Shown here: positions 27,178 through 36,251 of the stretch, piece by piece
Numbering within the stretch: position 1 is the stretch's first letter
Layout: each line of letters begins with the position of its first letter
NCBI RefSeq assembly: GCF_037055355.1
Contig: NZ_CP146350.1
Span: forward strand, 7,401,001 to 7,465,000
Reading direction: 5' to 3'
Length of the DNA stretch: 64,000 nt
Origin: Streptomyces sp. DG1A-41
GTDB taxonomy: Bacteria; Actinomycetota; Actinomycetes; Streptomycetales; Streptomycetaceae
Notes under the pieces: model-generated
Databases searched by the model: none
What the model was told of the DNA's origin: nothing
The model's input: only the letters and a program-made list of their open reading frames with translations
Position numbers and translations under genes: made by a program

Positions 27178-27600
27178 CTAGAGCCCGAACAGGCCCGGGT
27201 CGGTCGCCAGCTTCCTGAAGTGCTCCTGGGGGCCCGCGACCAGCTTGCGGGCCTTCAGGTCCAGCAGGCCGCCGACCGCCGTGATCTCGGCCGCCACCGT
27301 GCCGTCGGTCTTGCGGATGGTCTGCTCGATGCGGAAGGTCTTGCCCTCGCCCCAGGCGAAGGCGCAGGTCACCTCGACCTCGTCGCCCGCGAGCAGCTCC
27401 CGCTTGTAGCGGATGGTCGTCTCCAGGGCGACCGGGCCCACGCCGCTGCCGATGAGGGCGGACTGGCTGATCCCCGCGGCCCGCAGTAACGACCAGCGGG
27501 CGTGTTCCGCGTAGTTCAGGTAGACGCTCTGGTTGAGGTGACCCTGTACGTCGGTCTCGTAACCGCGGACGGTCACCGGGACGGAAAACGGCTCGCTCAT
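27178..27600 (-). CDS. 4HBT-type acyl-CoA thioesterase
   Basis: A 140-residue hot-dog enzyme starting at ATG 27600 (MSEPFSVPVTVRGYETDVQGHLN). The 4HBT active-site region is TDVQGHLNQSVYLNYAEHARW, with the Asp in the catalytic position near residue 17. TTIRYKRELLAGDEVEV and FRIEQTIRKTDGTVAAEITAVGGLLDL are typical strands (each partial). It hydrolyses acyl-CoA esters; chain length unknown. The stop lies one base from the HxlR fragment's end. Confidence 0.88.
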   Translation of the reverse strand: MSEPFSVPVTVRGYETDVQGHLNQSVYLNYAEHARWSLLRAAGISQSALIGSGVGPVALETTIRYKRELLAGDEVEVTCAFAWGEGKTFRIEQTIRKTDGTVAAEITAVGGLLDLKARKLVAGPQEHFRKLATDPGLFGL

Positions 27601-27665
27601 GGGCTTCCCCTCTCGCACCGGACACTCGTGGCGTACGCAACGATCCACCGATCCTGGCATGCCCA

Positions 27666-28295
27666 TCACGCCCGGCGCGGCGAGGCCAGGAGATAGCGGG
27701 TCCCGGTGCGCGGCTCGCGGTGCTCGCTCACCTGCCAGCCTGCCCCTTCCAGGGTGGCCGTGCAGGCCCTCAGCGCCTCGCCGTCCGGTTCGTGCACGGC
27801 GACGGCCTCCGGCTGCGGGGTCTCCCGCACCCGGTAGCCCCCGGCGTCCCGCCCGGCCGGGTGGTGTCCGGCCGCCTCCAGCGCGAGTGCGGCGGCCTGC
27901 ACGAGATGCGTACGCTCCCAGCCGCACGGCCGCTCCACGGCGCCGTCCGGGTTGGTCATCCGGCGCAGCTCCAGCAGCCCCTGCCAGGCGCTGTGCACCT
28001 CACGGCGCCGGGCGGGCCCGGCCTGCGGCGCCGCCTCCTCGCCGCCGACGCGCGCGGCGAACACACCGGCGCCGGCGGGGGCCTCGGCGGCGGGCTCGGG
28101 CACCTGTGCGACGCCCTGCCGTACCCGGTGGCCCTCCGGCGTCAGGAAGTGATCGTGCGGCGGCCTCGGGTGACGGAAGGCGAGCCCCCGCTTCACCAGC
28201 GCCTCGAGCTGTGCCTCCGTCCCCCGCAGCCGGCCGGTCACCGGGTCGGCTGCGTCGATGACACGCCGCTGCGCGGCGGTCGGCGTTCGGGTCAC
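27666..28295 (-). CDS. Hypothetical protein (209 aa)
   Basis: A 209-residue protein I do not recognise. MTRTPTAAQRRVIDAADPVTGRLRGTEAQLEALVKRGL at the N-terminus looks like a winged-helix-type start (AAQRRVIDAA...LVKRGLAF), then a Pro/Ala-rich linker and a C-terminal ~80 residues with alternating strand-helix pattern ending SEHREPRTGTRYLLASPRRA. Codon bias is that of a real gene. No transmembrane segment. The 80 bp to its right hold its promoter. Confidence 0.72.
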   Translation of the reverse strand: MTRTPTAAQRRVIDAADPVTGRLRGTEAQLEALVKRGLAFRHPRPPHDHFLTPEGHRVRQGVAQVPEPAAEAPAGAGVFAARVGGEEAAPQAGPARRREVHSAWQGLLELRRMTNPDGAVERPCGWERTHLVQAAALALEAAGHHPAGRDAGGYRVRETPQPEAVAVHEPDGEALRACTATLEGAGWQVSEHREPRTGTRYLLASPRRA

Positions 28296-28375
28296 GGCGC
28301 GCTCCTCTCCGGCACGGGCCCCGGGGCACTCGCCCCACCTGCTGGAAGGCTACGACGCGCCACTGACAATCGCGC

Positions 28376-29584
28376 CTACTGCCGGTACCCGCCGAGGAAC
28401 CGCCCGATCCGCCCGATCGCCGCCTCCAGGTCGTCCGCGTGCGGCAGGGTCAGGATGCGGAAGTGATCCGGGGCCGGCCAGTTGAAGCCCGTGCCCTGCA
28501 CCACCTGGATCTTCTCCCGCAGCAGCAGGTCCAGGACGAACCTCTCGTCGTCGTGGATCTTGTGCACCTTGGGGTCGAGGCGCGGGAACGCGTACAGCGC
28601 GCCCTTGGGTTTCACGCACGTCACACCCGGGATCTCGTTGAGCTTCTCCCAGGCCACATCGCGCTGCTCCCGCAGCCGGCCGCCCGGCGTGGTGAGCTCC
28701 CGGATGGACTGCCGGCCGCCGAGCGCGGCCTGGATGGCGTACTGGGCGGGCGCGTTGGCGCACAGCCGCATGGAGGCCAGCATCGTCAGGCCCTCCAGGT
28801 AGTCCTTGGCGTGCTGCCTCGGACCCGTGACCACCAGCCAGCCGGAGCGGAACCCCGCCACGCGGTACGTCTTCGACAGGCCGCAGAAGGTGAGCACCAC
28901 CAGGTCGGGGGCGAGTGCGGCGGCCGAGTGGTGCACGGCGTCGTCGTAGAGGATCTGGTCGTAGATCTCGTCGGCGAACACCATCAGGCCGTGCCGCCGG
29001 GCGAGGTCCAGGATGCCCTCGACGATCTCCTTCGGGTAGACGGCGCCGGTGGGGTTGTTGGGGTTGATGATGACCACGGCCTTCGTACGGTCCGTGATCT
29101 TCGAGGCCATGTCGTCCAGGTCCGGGTACCAGTCGGCCTGCTCGTCGCAGAGGTAGTGGACCGCCTTGCCGCCCGCGAGGGTCGTCACCGCCGTCCAGAG
29201 GGGGAAGTCCGGGGCGGGGATGAGGATCTCGTCGCCGTCCTCGATCAGCGTCTGGACGGCCATGGAGACCAGTTCGGAGACGCCGTTGCCGAGGAAGACG
29301 TCGTCGACGCCGACCTCCAGGCCCAGGGTCTGGTAGCGCTGGGCTACCGCACGGCGGGCGGAGAGGATGCCGCGCGAGTCGGTGTAGCCGTGCGCCTGCG
29401 GCAGCATCCGGATCATGTCCTGGAGGATCTCCTCCGGCGCCTCGAATCCGAAGAGCGCCGGGTTGCCGGTGTTCAGGCGCAGCACGCTGTGACCGGCCTC
29501 CTCCAGCGCGTTGGCGTGCTCTATCACCGGGCCGCGGATCTCGTAACAGACCTCGCTCAGTTTGCTCGACTGCCGGAACTCCAT
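28376..29584 (-). CDS. PLP-dependent aminotransferase (AlaA/class I-II type)
   Basis: A 402-residue fold-type I aminotransferase. The start is set at ATG 29584 (MEFRQSSKLSEVCYEIRGPV); an in-frame GTG seven codons upstream is possible. PLP motifs: LNTGNPALFGF, NPNNPTGAVYPK near residue 175, FADEIYDQILYDD, and the Schiff-base Lys in CGLSKTYRVAGFRSGW. Closest to the alanine-pyruvate (AlaA-like) group common in actinobacteria. It is divergent from an HxlR gene, with tandem palindromes between them. Confidence 0.92.
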   Translation of the reverse strand: MEFRQSSKLSEVCYEIRGPVIEHANALEEAGHSVLRLNTGNPALFGFEAPEEILQDMIRMLPQAHGYTDSRGILSARRAVAQRYQTLGLEVGVDDVFLGNGVSELVSMAVQTLIEDGDEILIPAPDFPLWTAVTTLAGGKAVHYLCDEQADWYPDLDDMASKITDRTKAVVIINPNNPTGAVYPKEIVEGILDLARRHGLMVFADEIYDQILYDDAVHHSAAALAPDLVVLTFCGLSKTYRVAGFRSGWLVVTGPRQHAKDYLEGLTMLASMRLCANAPAQYAIQAALGGRQSIRELTTPGGRLREQRDVAWEKLNEIPGVTCVKPKGALYAFPRLDPKVHKIHDDERFVLDLLLREKIQVVQGTGFNWPAPDHFRILTLPHADDLEAAIGRIGRFLGGYRQ

Positions 29585-29613
29585 GCGCCGTTTCCCCTCG
29601 CTCACTGGTGTTG

Positions 29614-29649
29614 CTTGGTTTTACCAAGTAGCAGCTTGGAAAGTCCAAC
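29614..29649. promoter_or_regulatory. Tandem palindromes, likely HxlR operators
   Basis: CTTGGTTTTACCAAG (29614-29628) is a perfect palindrome and CTTGGAAAGTCCAAC (29635-29649) a near copy; centres are 21 bp apart. They fill the 86-bp gap between the aminotransferase and the HxlR gene and are good candidates for autoregulation. Confidence 0.65.
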
Positions 29650-29670
29650 AACTTGTCTAGACTGCGTCGC

Positions 29671-30296
29671 ATGCCACCTCGCCGAAGCTACGACCAGTAC
29701 TGTCCCGCCGCTCGCGCCCTCGACGTCGTCGGCGACCGCTGGATGCTGCTGATCGTCCGGGAGCTCCTCGCCGGTCCCCGCCGCTACACCGACCTGCACG
29801 CGGACCTGCCCGGCGTCAGCACGGACGTACTCGCCTCCCGGCTCAGGGACATGGAGCGCGACGGCCTCGCGACCCGCCGCCGGCTGCCCCCGCCCGGTGC
29901 GGCCTACGTGTACGAACTCACCGCGCGGGGGCGTGAGTTGCTGCCCGTGCTCCAGGCGCTGGGGGAGTGGGGGCAGGCGGAACTCGGGGAGCGGCGGCCG
30001 ACGGACGCGGTACGGGCGCATTGGTTCGCCCTGTCGCTGCTGCGCCTGCTGGACGGGGAGGGACTCGTCGAAGTCCGCCTGGAGGAGGGGCTGTTCCACC
30101 TGCGTGCCGGTGCCGAGGAGGGGCCCGTGTACGGCGACGGGCCCGCCCCCGGGGAGCCGGACGCCCGGCTGGTCCTGGACACCGGCACGTGTACGGCTCT
30201 CAGCCGGGGGAGCTGAGCCTGGCCCGGGCCGTGCGGGAGGGCCGGGTGGAGGTGAGAGGCGAGGGCATGCTCGCCAAGGCACTTCGCGAGGCATGA
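29671..30296 (+). pseudogene. HxlR-family regulator with a C-terminal frameshift
   Basis: ATG at 29671. Residues 1-100 are a complete HxlR winged helix (YDQYCPAARALDVVGDRWMLLIVRELL, VSTDVLASRLRDMERDGL). A longer C-terminal ligand-type domain follows. The frame ends at 30216 (ALSRGS), but shifting by one base at a run of five G (30206-30210) restores GELSLARAVREGRVEVRGEGMLAKALREA to 30296, the expected SCP2-like end. One G is missing: either a recent mutation or a sequencing error. The DNA-binding part is intact, so partial function is possible. Confidence 0.8.
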
Positions 30297-30506
30297 GCTC
30301 GCCATCGCCCTCCGTGAGGCTTGGCCTCGTCATGGCCCTCCGCGAGGCACGAAAGAAGGCCCGCACCGGGGCGGGTTTCGAGGGCGAGCCAGGCGGTGGG
30401 GCATCGGTGGCTCCCGGTCGCCCCGGGCGCGCCTCGACGCCGTGCCCCCAGGCGTTCCGCGAGGGAGATCAGAAGGCCCGCAGCCGGCGGTCCTCCTGAA
30501 GCACGG

Positions 30507-31298
30507 TCAGGCGCTCGGCGGCACCCGTGCCGGCCGTCCCGCGCCGCGCGTCAGCGCGTACCCGGCGACCCCCGCCAGCGCCGCCAGCACGCCGCCCACC
30601 GCCGTCCACACCCACCGGTCCGACCACCAGCCGGACGCCCAGCCGTCCTCGGGCTGGAGGCCGGCCAGTACCGCCGCGTTCTCCTGCTGATCCTCGGACT
30701 TCGTCGCGATGCCCGGCACCAGCGGCTCGGCCAGCGAGCCGTCCACCGCCGCCGGGCCGCCGATGTCCTTGGAGTCGGCGCGGACCTCGGTGTCGACCGG
30801 GAGGCCCAGGTCGGAGGCGGGGACGCCGGTCGCCGTCAGTCGGATGTAGTAGGTGCCGGGCAGCGGGTCGTTGGCCCACGGCTCCGACCAGGCGCGGACC
30901 GTGCGCAGCACGCAGGTCAGGTCCACGGAGGAGGCGTCCGCCGCCGCGGTGCGGGTCTGTGCACCGTACTGGCAGGCCTGGCGGCGGCGCAGGCCGTCGT
31001 ACACGTCGATCTGCCAGGTCTGCGCGGCGTGGGTGTCCGGCAGCTTCACCGTCGCCCGGACCGTGGGGCGCTGTCCGGTGTCGGCGGGGAACGACCAGTA
31101 CAGGTAGTCGCCCGTGGAGCCGCTCGCCGTGGCCCGCTGCCCCTGCTCGAACTCCGTGGCCGTACGGAAGGAGGTGCCCGCCCGGGTGGGTGCCGCCGAC
31201 GAGTCCCGCGACGGACTCGGCGAGGCGTCGGCCACGGCCGGAGCGGCCGCCAGTCCGAGGGTCAGCAGCGCGGCGCTCAACACACGTACCGTTCGCAT
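30507..31298 (-). CDS. Secreted, C-terminally anchored protein, partner of the vWA protein
   Basis: 263 residues. The ATG at 31298 overlaps the stop of the upstream vWA gene (ATGA). Signal peptide MRTVRVLSAALLTLGLAAAPAVA, then an extracellular beta-rich region of ~170 residues (FRTATEFEQGQRATASGSTGDYLYWSF; WQIDVYDGLRRRQACQYG; GTYYIRLTATG), one C-terminal membrane helix (WVWTAVGGVLAALAGVAGYAL) and a short basic tail. Not a named family I recognise. The fixed pairing with a vWA protein of the same topology suggests a cell-surface complex. Confidence 0.82.
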   Translation of the reverse strand: MRTVRVLSAALLTLGLAAAPAVADASPSPSRDSSAAPTRAGTSFRTATEFEQGQRATASGSTGDYLYWSFPADTGQRPTVRATVKLPDTHAAQTWQIDVYDGLRRRQACQYGAQTRTAAADASSVDLTCVLRTVRAWSEPWANDPLPGTYYIRLTATGVPASDLGLPVDTEVRADSKDIGGPAAVDGSLAEPLVPGIATKSEDQQENAAVLAGLQPEDGWASGWWSDRWVWTAVGGVLAALAGVAGYALTRGAGRPARVPPSA

Positions 31299-32572
31299 CA
31301 GTTGGTCCTCCAGACCGCGACCCGCCAGCGCGAGAGCCAGCCCCAGACGAGACCGGCGAGGAAGCCGGTGAGAATCAGCGCGCCGAGCAGCCACCAGCCG
31401 CGGCCGAGGCCGAAGGAGGCCACGTCGCCCGCCTGGCTCGGGCCGTCCACGACGTCGACGGTCAGCTCCAGCGGCAGGCCGGGCGTGGTCTTCACCCCGG
31501 AGGCCGCAGAGAAGGAGTGGGTGACCGCCAGGCACACGGTCTCCGCTGCCGGCTTGTCACTGTCGGTGCCGTCACGCTCGGGCTCGGGGTACCTGAGCCC
31601 CGTCGAGATCACATCCGTGCGGCCGTCGCCCGCCGCCTCGCCGCGCACGATCTCCCGGCCGTGTGCCGTGACCGCCCGCAGCAGCACCCCGTAGCCGGGG
31701 TTCACGGCCCGGTCGGCCGCCACGCTCACCGAGGCCCGCAGCTCCTGGCCCGGCAGCACGTCCACCCGGTACCAGCGCTGCTGCCCGAACTCCTCCCGGT
31801 CCGTGTACAGCCCGGACTTCAGCGCCGGTGCCCCGGTGCACTCGGCGGCGCCCTCGACCGGCACCGGCGTCACCACCGGATCGGCCGCCCGGTCCACCAA
31901 CTGGTTGACCCGGTCGGTGAGTTCGTCCTGATGCTCCACCGAGGTGTACGTGCCGCCGGTGGCCTCGGCGATGCAGCTCAGCTGCCTGCTGAGCTTGGCG
32001 GTCGGCACCAGGCCCAGCGTGTCGATGGTCAGGCCGATGCCCTTGGCGGCGATCTCGCGGGCCACCTCGCACGGGTCGAGCGGGGCGCAGGTGTCCTCGC
32101 CGTCGCTGATCAGCACGATGCGCTTGGAGCCGTCGCCTCCGTCCAGGTCGTCGGCCGCCTTCAGCAGGGCCGGGCCGATCGGCGTCCAGCCGGTCGGGGT
32201 GAGCGTGGCGACGGCCGTCTTGGCCTCGGTGCGGTCCAGGGGGCCGACCGGATAGAGCTGAGCGGTGTCCTTGCAGCCCGTCTTCCGGTCGTCCCCGGGG
32301 TAGTCGGCACCCAGGGTGCGGATGCCGAGTTCGACCTCCTCGGGCGTCGCGTCGAGCACCTCGTTGAACGCCTGCTTCGCGGCGGCCATCCGCGACTGCC
32401 CGTCGATGTCCCGTGCCCGCATCGAGCCGCTCACATCGAGGACGAGGTCGACCTTGGGGGCGTCCTGGCCGGTGGGTTCACCGGCGGCCGCTCCGGCCGG
32501 GAAGGCGAGCCCGGCCGTCAACGCGGCGAGCAGGGCGCAGACCGCTGCCACCGGCCGTTTTCTTGTGATCAT
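31298..32572 (-). CDS. Membrane-anchored von Willebrand factor A protein
   Basis: 424 residues. Signal peptide (MITRKRPVAAVCALLAALTAG...), then a vWA domain at ~40-215 with a complete MIDAS: LVLDVSGSM, Thr in LTPTGWTPIG and Asp in LISDGEDTC. Several cysteines (GCKD, CAPLDPC, LSCIAE) may form disulphides. A beta-rich region ~245-375, one membrane helix (WWLLGALILTGFLAGLVWGWL) and a basic tail follow. Protein binding through a divalent metal is expected. It heads a two-gene operon and is coupled to the downstream partner by ATGA. Confidence 0.87.
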   Translation of the reverse strand: MITRKRPVAAVCALLAALTAGLAFPAGAAAGEPTGQDAPKVDLVLDVSGSMRARDIDGQSRMAAAKQAFNEVLDATPEEVELGIRTLGADYPGDDRKTGCKDTAQLYPVGPLDRTEAKTAVATLTPTGWTPIGPALLKAADDLDGGDGSKRIVLISDGEDTCAPLDPCEVAREIAAKGIGLTIDTLGLVPTAKLSRQLSCIAEATGGTYTSVEHQDELTDRVNQLVDRAADPVVTPVPVEGAAECTGAPALKSGLYTDREEFGQQRWYRVDVLPGQELRASVSVAADRAVNPGYGVLLRAVTAHGREIVRGEAAGDGRTDVISTGLRYPEPERDGTDSDKPAAETVCLAVTHSFSAASGVKTTPGLPLELTVDVVDGPSQAGDVASFGLGRGWWLLGALILTGFLAGLVWGWLSRWRVAVWRTN

Positions 32573-32616
32573 CGGCGGATCTTATTGATCACCGGCGCGG
32601 TGTTCCAAAACGGGGC

Positions 32617-34112
32617 TCAGCCAAGGGGGTTGGGCAGTTGCGCCCACTGGTCCCCGGCTGTCTGCGGCGAGAGCCGCATCAGCGTCAGCGCCTTGGCGGG
32701 CAGCGGGTCCGCGCGCAGCGCCGCGAGGTCCGGGGTGCGGGGCAGATCCCGTACGGCCGTCTCCAGCGCCTCCGCGAGCGCCGGCCCCGACCCTGCCGTG
32801 CCGGCCAGCGCTCCCGCGACCAGCGAGCCGAACAGCTTGCGCCGGAGCGTGCGTTCGTCGTCCGTGACCATACGGGCGGGCAGGTCGGGCACCGTGATGC
32901 CGTGCCGGGCGAGGCGGGCCGGGCTGACGCGGATGTCGGCCAGGTCGCGGTAGACCAGCCGGAGCGGATCGCCGGCCGGTGACAGGATCACCAGGAGGTT
33001 CTGGCCGTGCGCCTCCAGGGCCACGCCCAGCTCCAGCAGCCGCAGACCGACGGTGAGGGCGAGGCGCGCGAAGCCGGCCAGCCAGGCGGGGGAGCGGGGG
33101 AGCTCCGTCGTGGCGAGCGCCGCCACCGGCACGACCCGTTCGCCGTCCCCCGCATACGTCTCCGGCGGTTCCCGCAGGACGGCCGCGAGGTCGGGGAGCC
33201 GGCCGCCGCAGCGCCCAGGGTGCGGGTCATGTGCAGCAGTCCGCCGGTGTGCGCCGCCGGCGTCTCGGCGAACTCCGACAGCACCTCCGACGCCGCGACC
33301 GAGGGCAGCGAGATGTCCCGCACCGAGGACGTCAGCCGGACGCTGAGCGAGGTCTTGACGTGCGGCCCGCCGGGCAGCGCGAGCGTCCGCAGCGCCATCA
33401 GGGGACGCCCGGCGCGCCGCTCCTCGCACACCCGCTTCAGCACATGCGCCGCCTGCCACGGGTGCACCGGCAGCACCACCCGCTCCCCGTCCCGCAGCTC
33501 CCGCGGCCACGCGCCCGTCACCAGGCACTCCTCCGCCCGCACCGGCACCAGCCCCAGCTCCACCAGCGGCCGGTGCTCGGGCCCGTAGGCGAGCTGCTCG
33601 GCCACCGAGAACCCGGGCCGGGAGCGGCAGGTGGGGTGGAACGGATGCCCGTCGACGATCCGCTGCTCCCACTCCCAGTCGCGCTTTGGCCACCCGTCCG
33701 TAACGCGCCCCTCCTGTCCCGCTCTCGACAGCGCCAACGAGGCGACACTGTGCCCGAGTTCGGCGGCGAAGGACGCGGAGTGCGGTACCGCGAGGTCGGT
33801 CACCAGCCGGGCCGGATCGTCGTACTCCGTCTCGTCGAGCCGTACGACGCTGACGTAGGCACCGGTCGCGTACGGATCCGGCCGCGGGCCGTGCAGCCGG
33901 CGGCCGTCGGACAGGTACAGGGTCAGCCCGTCCCGGCCCTGATCGCGGCGGGTGACCCAGGGCAGCGGATCGTGGGCGAGACCGCGCCACAGACGGGACA
34001 GCACGGCCGCCCTGGCGCCGGGCAGTCCGGCCTCGTACCGCGGCAGGAGACCGGGGCGTACGACGGCCAGTTCGTCGGCGACCTCGGCCTCGGCGGTGGG
34101 GGAACGGTGCAC
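32617..34112 (-). pseudogene. IucA/IucC-family (NIS) siderophore synthetase, frameshifted
   Basis: The start is GTG at 34112 (VHRSPTAEAEVADE) behind GAGGAG. The first ~300 codons give a good NIS synthetase N-terminal half (HPFHPTCRSRPGFS, LPVHPWQAAHVLK, PHVKTSLSVRLTSSVRDI). Near 33200-33215, after HMTRTLGAAA, the frame shifts by one base; the other frame continues RLPDLAAVLREPPETYAG, ...LEAHGQNLLVIL, LVYRDL and ends QLPNPLG. One base is missing in a GC-rich GCG/GCC run. With repair the protein is ~498 residues, normal length. Either broken or a sequencing error. Confidence 0.85.
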
Positions 34113-34221
34113 GGGCGGGCTCCTCGGGTACGAATGGGGCGTCGCGGCGGGATGACGACGACACGCATACTGATCATCTCCGCCCGGAAGTCCGGAAATC
34201 CGGAAAGACCGCAGGGAACGA

Positions 34222-35778
34222 GTGGAACGCGTGGACCTCATGCCCCCGCCCGACGGCGACGACTCCGCCCAGGGCGCATCCTCCCCCGGCGACTCCGCCC
34301 AGGACGGCCCGGTCGCCGGCGGTCTCGCCGAACGGGCCGACGCGTACGCCGCCGTGCCGCTGCTGAACTGCCTGCTGCGGGAGGTGGGGGAGCGCGTGGA
34401 GCCGGGCGTGTACCGGCTGCGGACCAGCGGCCGTCTGTTGCGGGTGCGGGGCCGCCGCCGATTCACCGGACCCGAGGTGCACGTGGACGGCGCCTGGCAC
34501 CGCCTCACCCACGCCGAACTGGTCAAGCTCACCGCCGAGGAACTCCGCCGCCGGACCGGCCTGTCCAACTTCGGACTGCCCGCCGAGATGATCGACAGCC
34601 GGGACGCCGTGGCCGCGCTGCTGGCCGCCCGCGCCCGGGCGATCCCGCCCGCCGACCCCTATCTGCGCTCCGAACAGTGTCTCCTCACCGGCCACACCCA
34701 CCACCCGGCCCCCAAGGCGCGCGGCGGGGGCCCGGCCGCCGACTGGCTGCCGTACGCGCCCGAGGCGTACGCCCGCTTCCCGCTGACTCTGCTCGGGCTG
34801 CGCGAGGACACCGTCGTCGAGGAGGGCGACACCTCGGCCCTCGACGCCCTCGGCACGGCCCCGCCCGGCTACCGGCTGCTGCCCGCCCACCCCTGGCAGC
34901 TCGACCTGGCCGGCCCGGAGCTCGCCGACGCCTTCGCGGACGGCAGACTCGTCCGGCTCGGCACGACCGCCTTCGACACCTGGCCGACGGCCGCGATCCG
35001 CACGCTCTACGCGCCCGGCCACGACCTGTTCCTGAAGTTCAGCCTGGACGTGCGCATCACCAACGACATTCGCCGGCTCTGGCGCCACGACCTGCTCGCC
35101 CTGCGCCGGACCGACGCGGCCGTGTGCGCCGCCTTCGAGACGTTCGACGGCCCCCCGGCCTGGCTCAGCGACCGCGGGTACCGCACCGCCGACTTCGCCT
35201 TCGAGGCCTTGGCCGTCCTCGTCCGGGACGGCTTCGGCGGCCGTCTCCTGCCCGGCGCGACCCCGCTGCTCGCCGCCGGTCTCGTCGAGGGCTTCGACGG
35301 CAGCCCGCTCGACGGGGCCGCCGACCCCGAGGCGTGGTGGGCGGCGTACCTGGCGCAGGTGGTGCCCCCGGCCCTGACGGCCTTCGCCCGGCACGGTGTC
35401 GTCATCGAGGCGCACCTCCAGAACACCCTGGTCGCCGTGGACGCCGGCGGCACGCCCGTGCAGGCGCTGTACCGGGACGCCGAGGGCGTGAAACTGCTGC
35501 CGGAGGTGTCGCGGGAGGCGGGCTGGGAGCGGCTCGTGTACTGCCTGGTCGTCAACCACCTCGCGGAGATCGCCGGCGCCCTCGCGGAACGCCACCCCGG
35601 CCTCGACCCCTGGCCCGCCGTCCGCCGCGAACTCGCCCGCCACGACGTCCCCGAGATCCCCGCCCTGCTCGCCTCGCCCACCCTCCCCGCCAAGACGAAC
35701 CTGCTGCTGCGCTGGACGGGCGCGGACGGCGCGGACGCGCGCTACCTGCCGCTGCCGAACCCGCTGCGCGGAGCCTGA
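34222..35778 (+). CDS. IucA/IucC-family (NIS) siderophore synthetase
   Basis: A 518-residue ATP-dependent synthetase that condenses a carboxylate (citrate or succinate type) with an amine or hydroxyl, independent of NRPS. The start is GTG at 34222. Motifs: EQCLLTGHTHHPAPKARGG (ATP/substrate loop) near residue 155, LLPAHPWQLD near 220, LFLKFSLDVRITNDIR near 270, VVIEAHLQNTLV near 395 and LPAKTNLLLRW near 490. It is divergent from a frameshifted sister gene 109 bp away. No monooxygenase, decarboxylase or acyltransferase lies nearby, so any product would need genes elsewhere. Confidence 0.9.
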   Translation: MERVDLMPPPDGDDSAQGASSPGDSAQDGPVAGGLAERADAYAAVPLLNCLLREVGERVEPGVYRLRTSGRLLRVRGRRRFTGPEVHVDGAWHRLTHAELVKLTAEELRRRTGLSNFGLPAEMIDSRDAVAALLAARARAIPPADPYLRSEQCLLTGHTHHPAPKARGGGPAADWLPYAPEAYARFPLTLLGLREDTVVEEGDTSALDALGTAPPGYRLLPAHPWQLDLAGPELADAFADGRLVRLGTTAFDTWPTAAIRTLYAPGHDLFLKFSLDVRITNDIRRLWRHDLLALRRTDAAVCAAFETFDGPPAWLSDRGYRTADFAFEALAVLVRDGFGGRLLPGATPLLAAGLVEGFDGSPLDGAADPEAWWAAYLAQVVPPALTAFARHGVVIEAHLQNTLVAVDAGGTPVQALYRDAEGVKLLPEVSREAGWERLVYCLVVNHLAEIAGALAERHPGLDPWPAVRRELARHDVPEIPALLASPTLPAKTNLLLRWTGADGADARYLPLPNPLRGA

Positions 35779-35794
35779 GAGCCGAGGTTCGCGG

Positions 35795-36010
35795 TCAGGG
35801 TGAGGGTGGCTGTCCACGACCTGCCGCCGTCGCCGTCGGGTCCGGCTCGTGGGCGGGCTGGGCCTCGTCGTCCATGTCACCGCGCAGGGCGGCGATGACG
35901 AAGGCCGTCATGGCCCCGGCGGTCTCCCGCAGCCGCAGGGGCGTCACGACCGGGAACACCGCGCCGACCAGGCTGGTGACGATGCCGGTGGGTACGACAC
36001 GGTCACGCCC
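35795..36010 (-). pseudogene. Probable FecCD iron-siderophore permease remnant
   Basis: A short frame reads VPTGIVTSLVGAVFPV, which resembles the last helix region of FecCD permeases (usually ...ELPVGIVTALVGAPFF). It is followed by an unrelated tail LRLRETAGAMTAFVIAALRGDMDDEAQPAH. No start and no upstream helices are present. Its neighbours are two siderophore synthetase genes, so this is probably what is left of an uptake gene. The match covers only ~16 residues. Confidence 0.45.
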
Positions 36011-36076
36011 GTGGCCGAAAGGTGATGCCCGCGTAGACGCCTACCGCCGACCGTTACCTCACCAGATCTCACGCGG

Positions 36077-36095
36077 CGAAGGTTGCCTCGCCCAA
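36077..36095 (-). promoter_or_regulatory. Possible degenerate iron (DmdR/IdeR) box
   Basis: On the minus strand TTGGGCGAGGCAACCTTCG matches the actinobacterial iron box TTAGGTTAGGCTAACCTAA at about 13 of 19 positions. It lies upstream of the FecCD remnant in the same orientation. The match is weak, and binding is uncertain. Confidence 0.3.
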
Positions 36096-36251
36096 GTGCA
36101 GGTGGGGAGGGGGGTGCCCGAACCCTAGCTCAGCCCGCCCCGGCTGGATCCGGCCATTCTCCGCGACGGCATGTGCACCCGAGCACAGGCGTGCTGGTCA
36201 GCGCCCAGTAGAGTGCGCCTCTGTTGTCCCCGAACCACGAGGTACCGCGCA

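Noticed and set aside
34113..34221. An iron box between the divergent siderophore synthetase genes
   Set aside because: No match to TTAGGTTAGGCTAACCTAA was seen; only the weak one at 36077 remained.
33231..36128. A 965-codon plus-strand frame over the siderophore synthetase region
   Set aside because: Arg/Pro/Gly-rich shadow of the NIS synthetase genes; no motif, no ribosome site.
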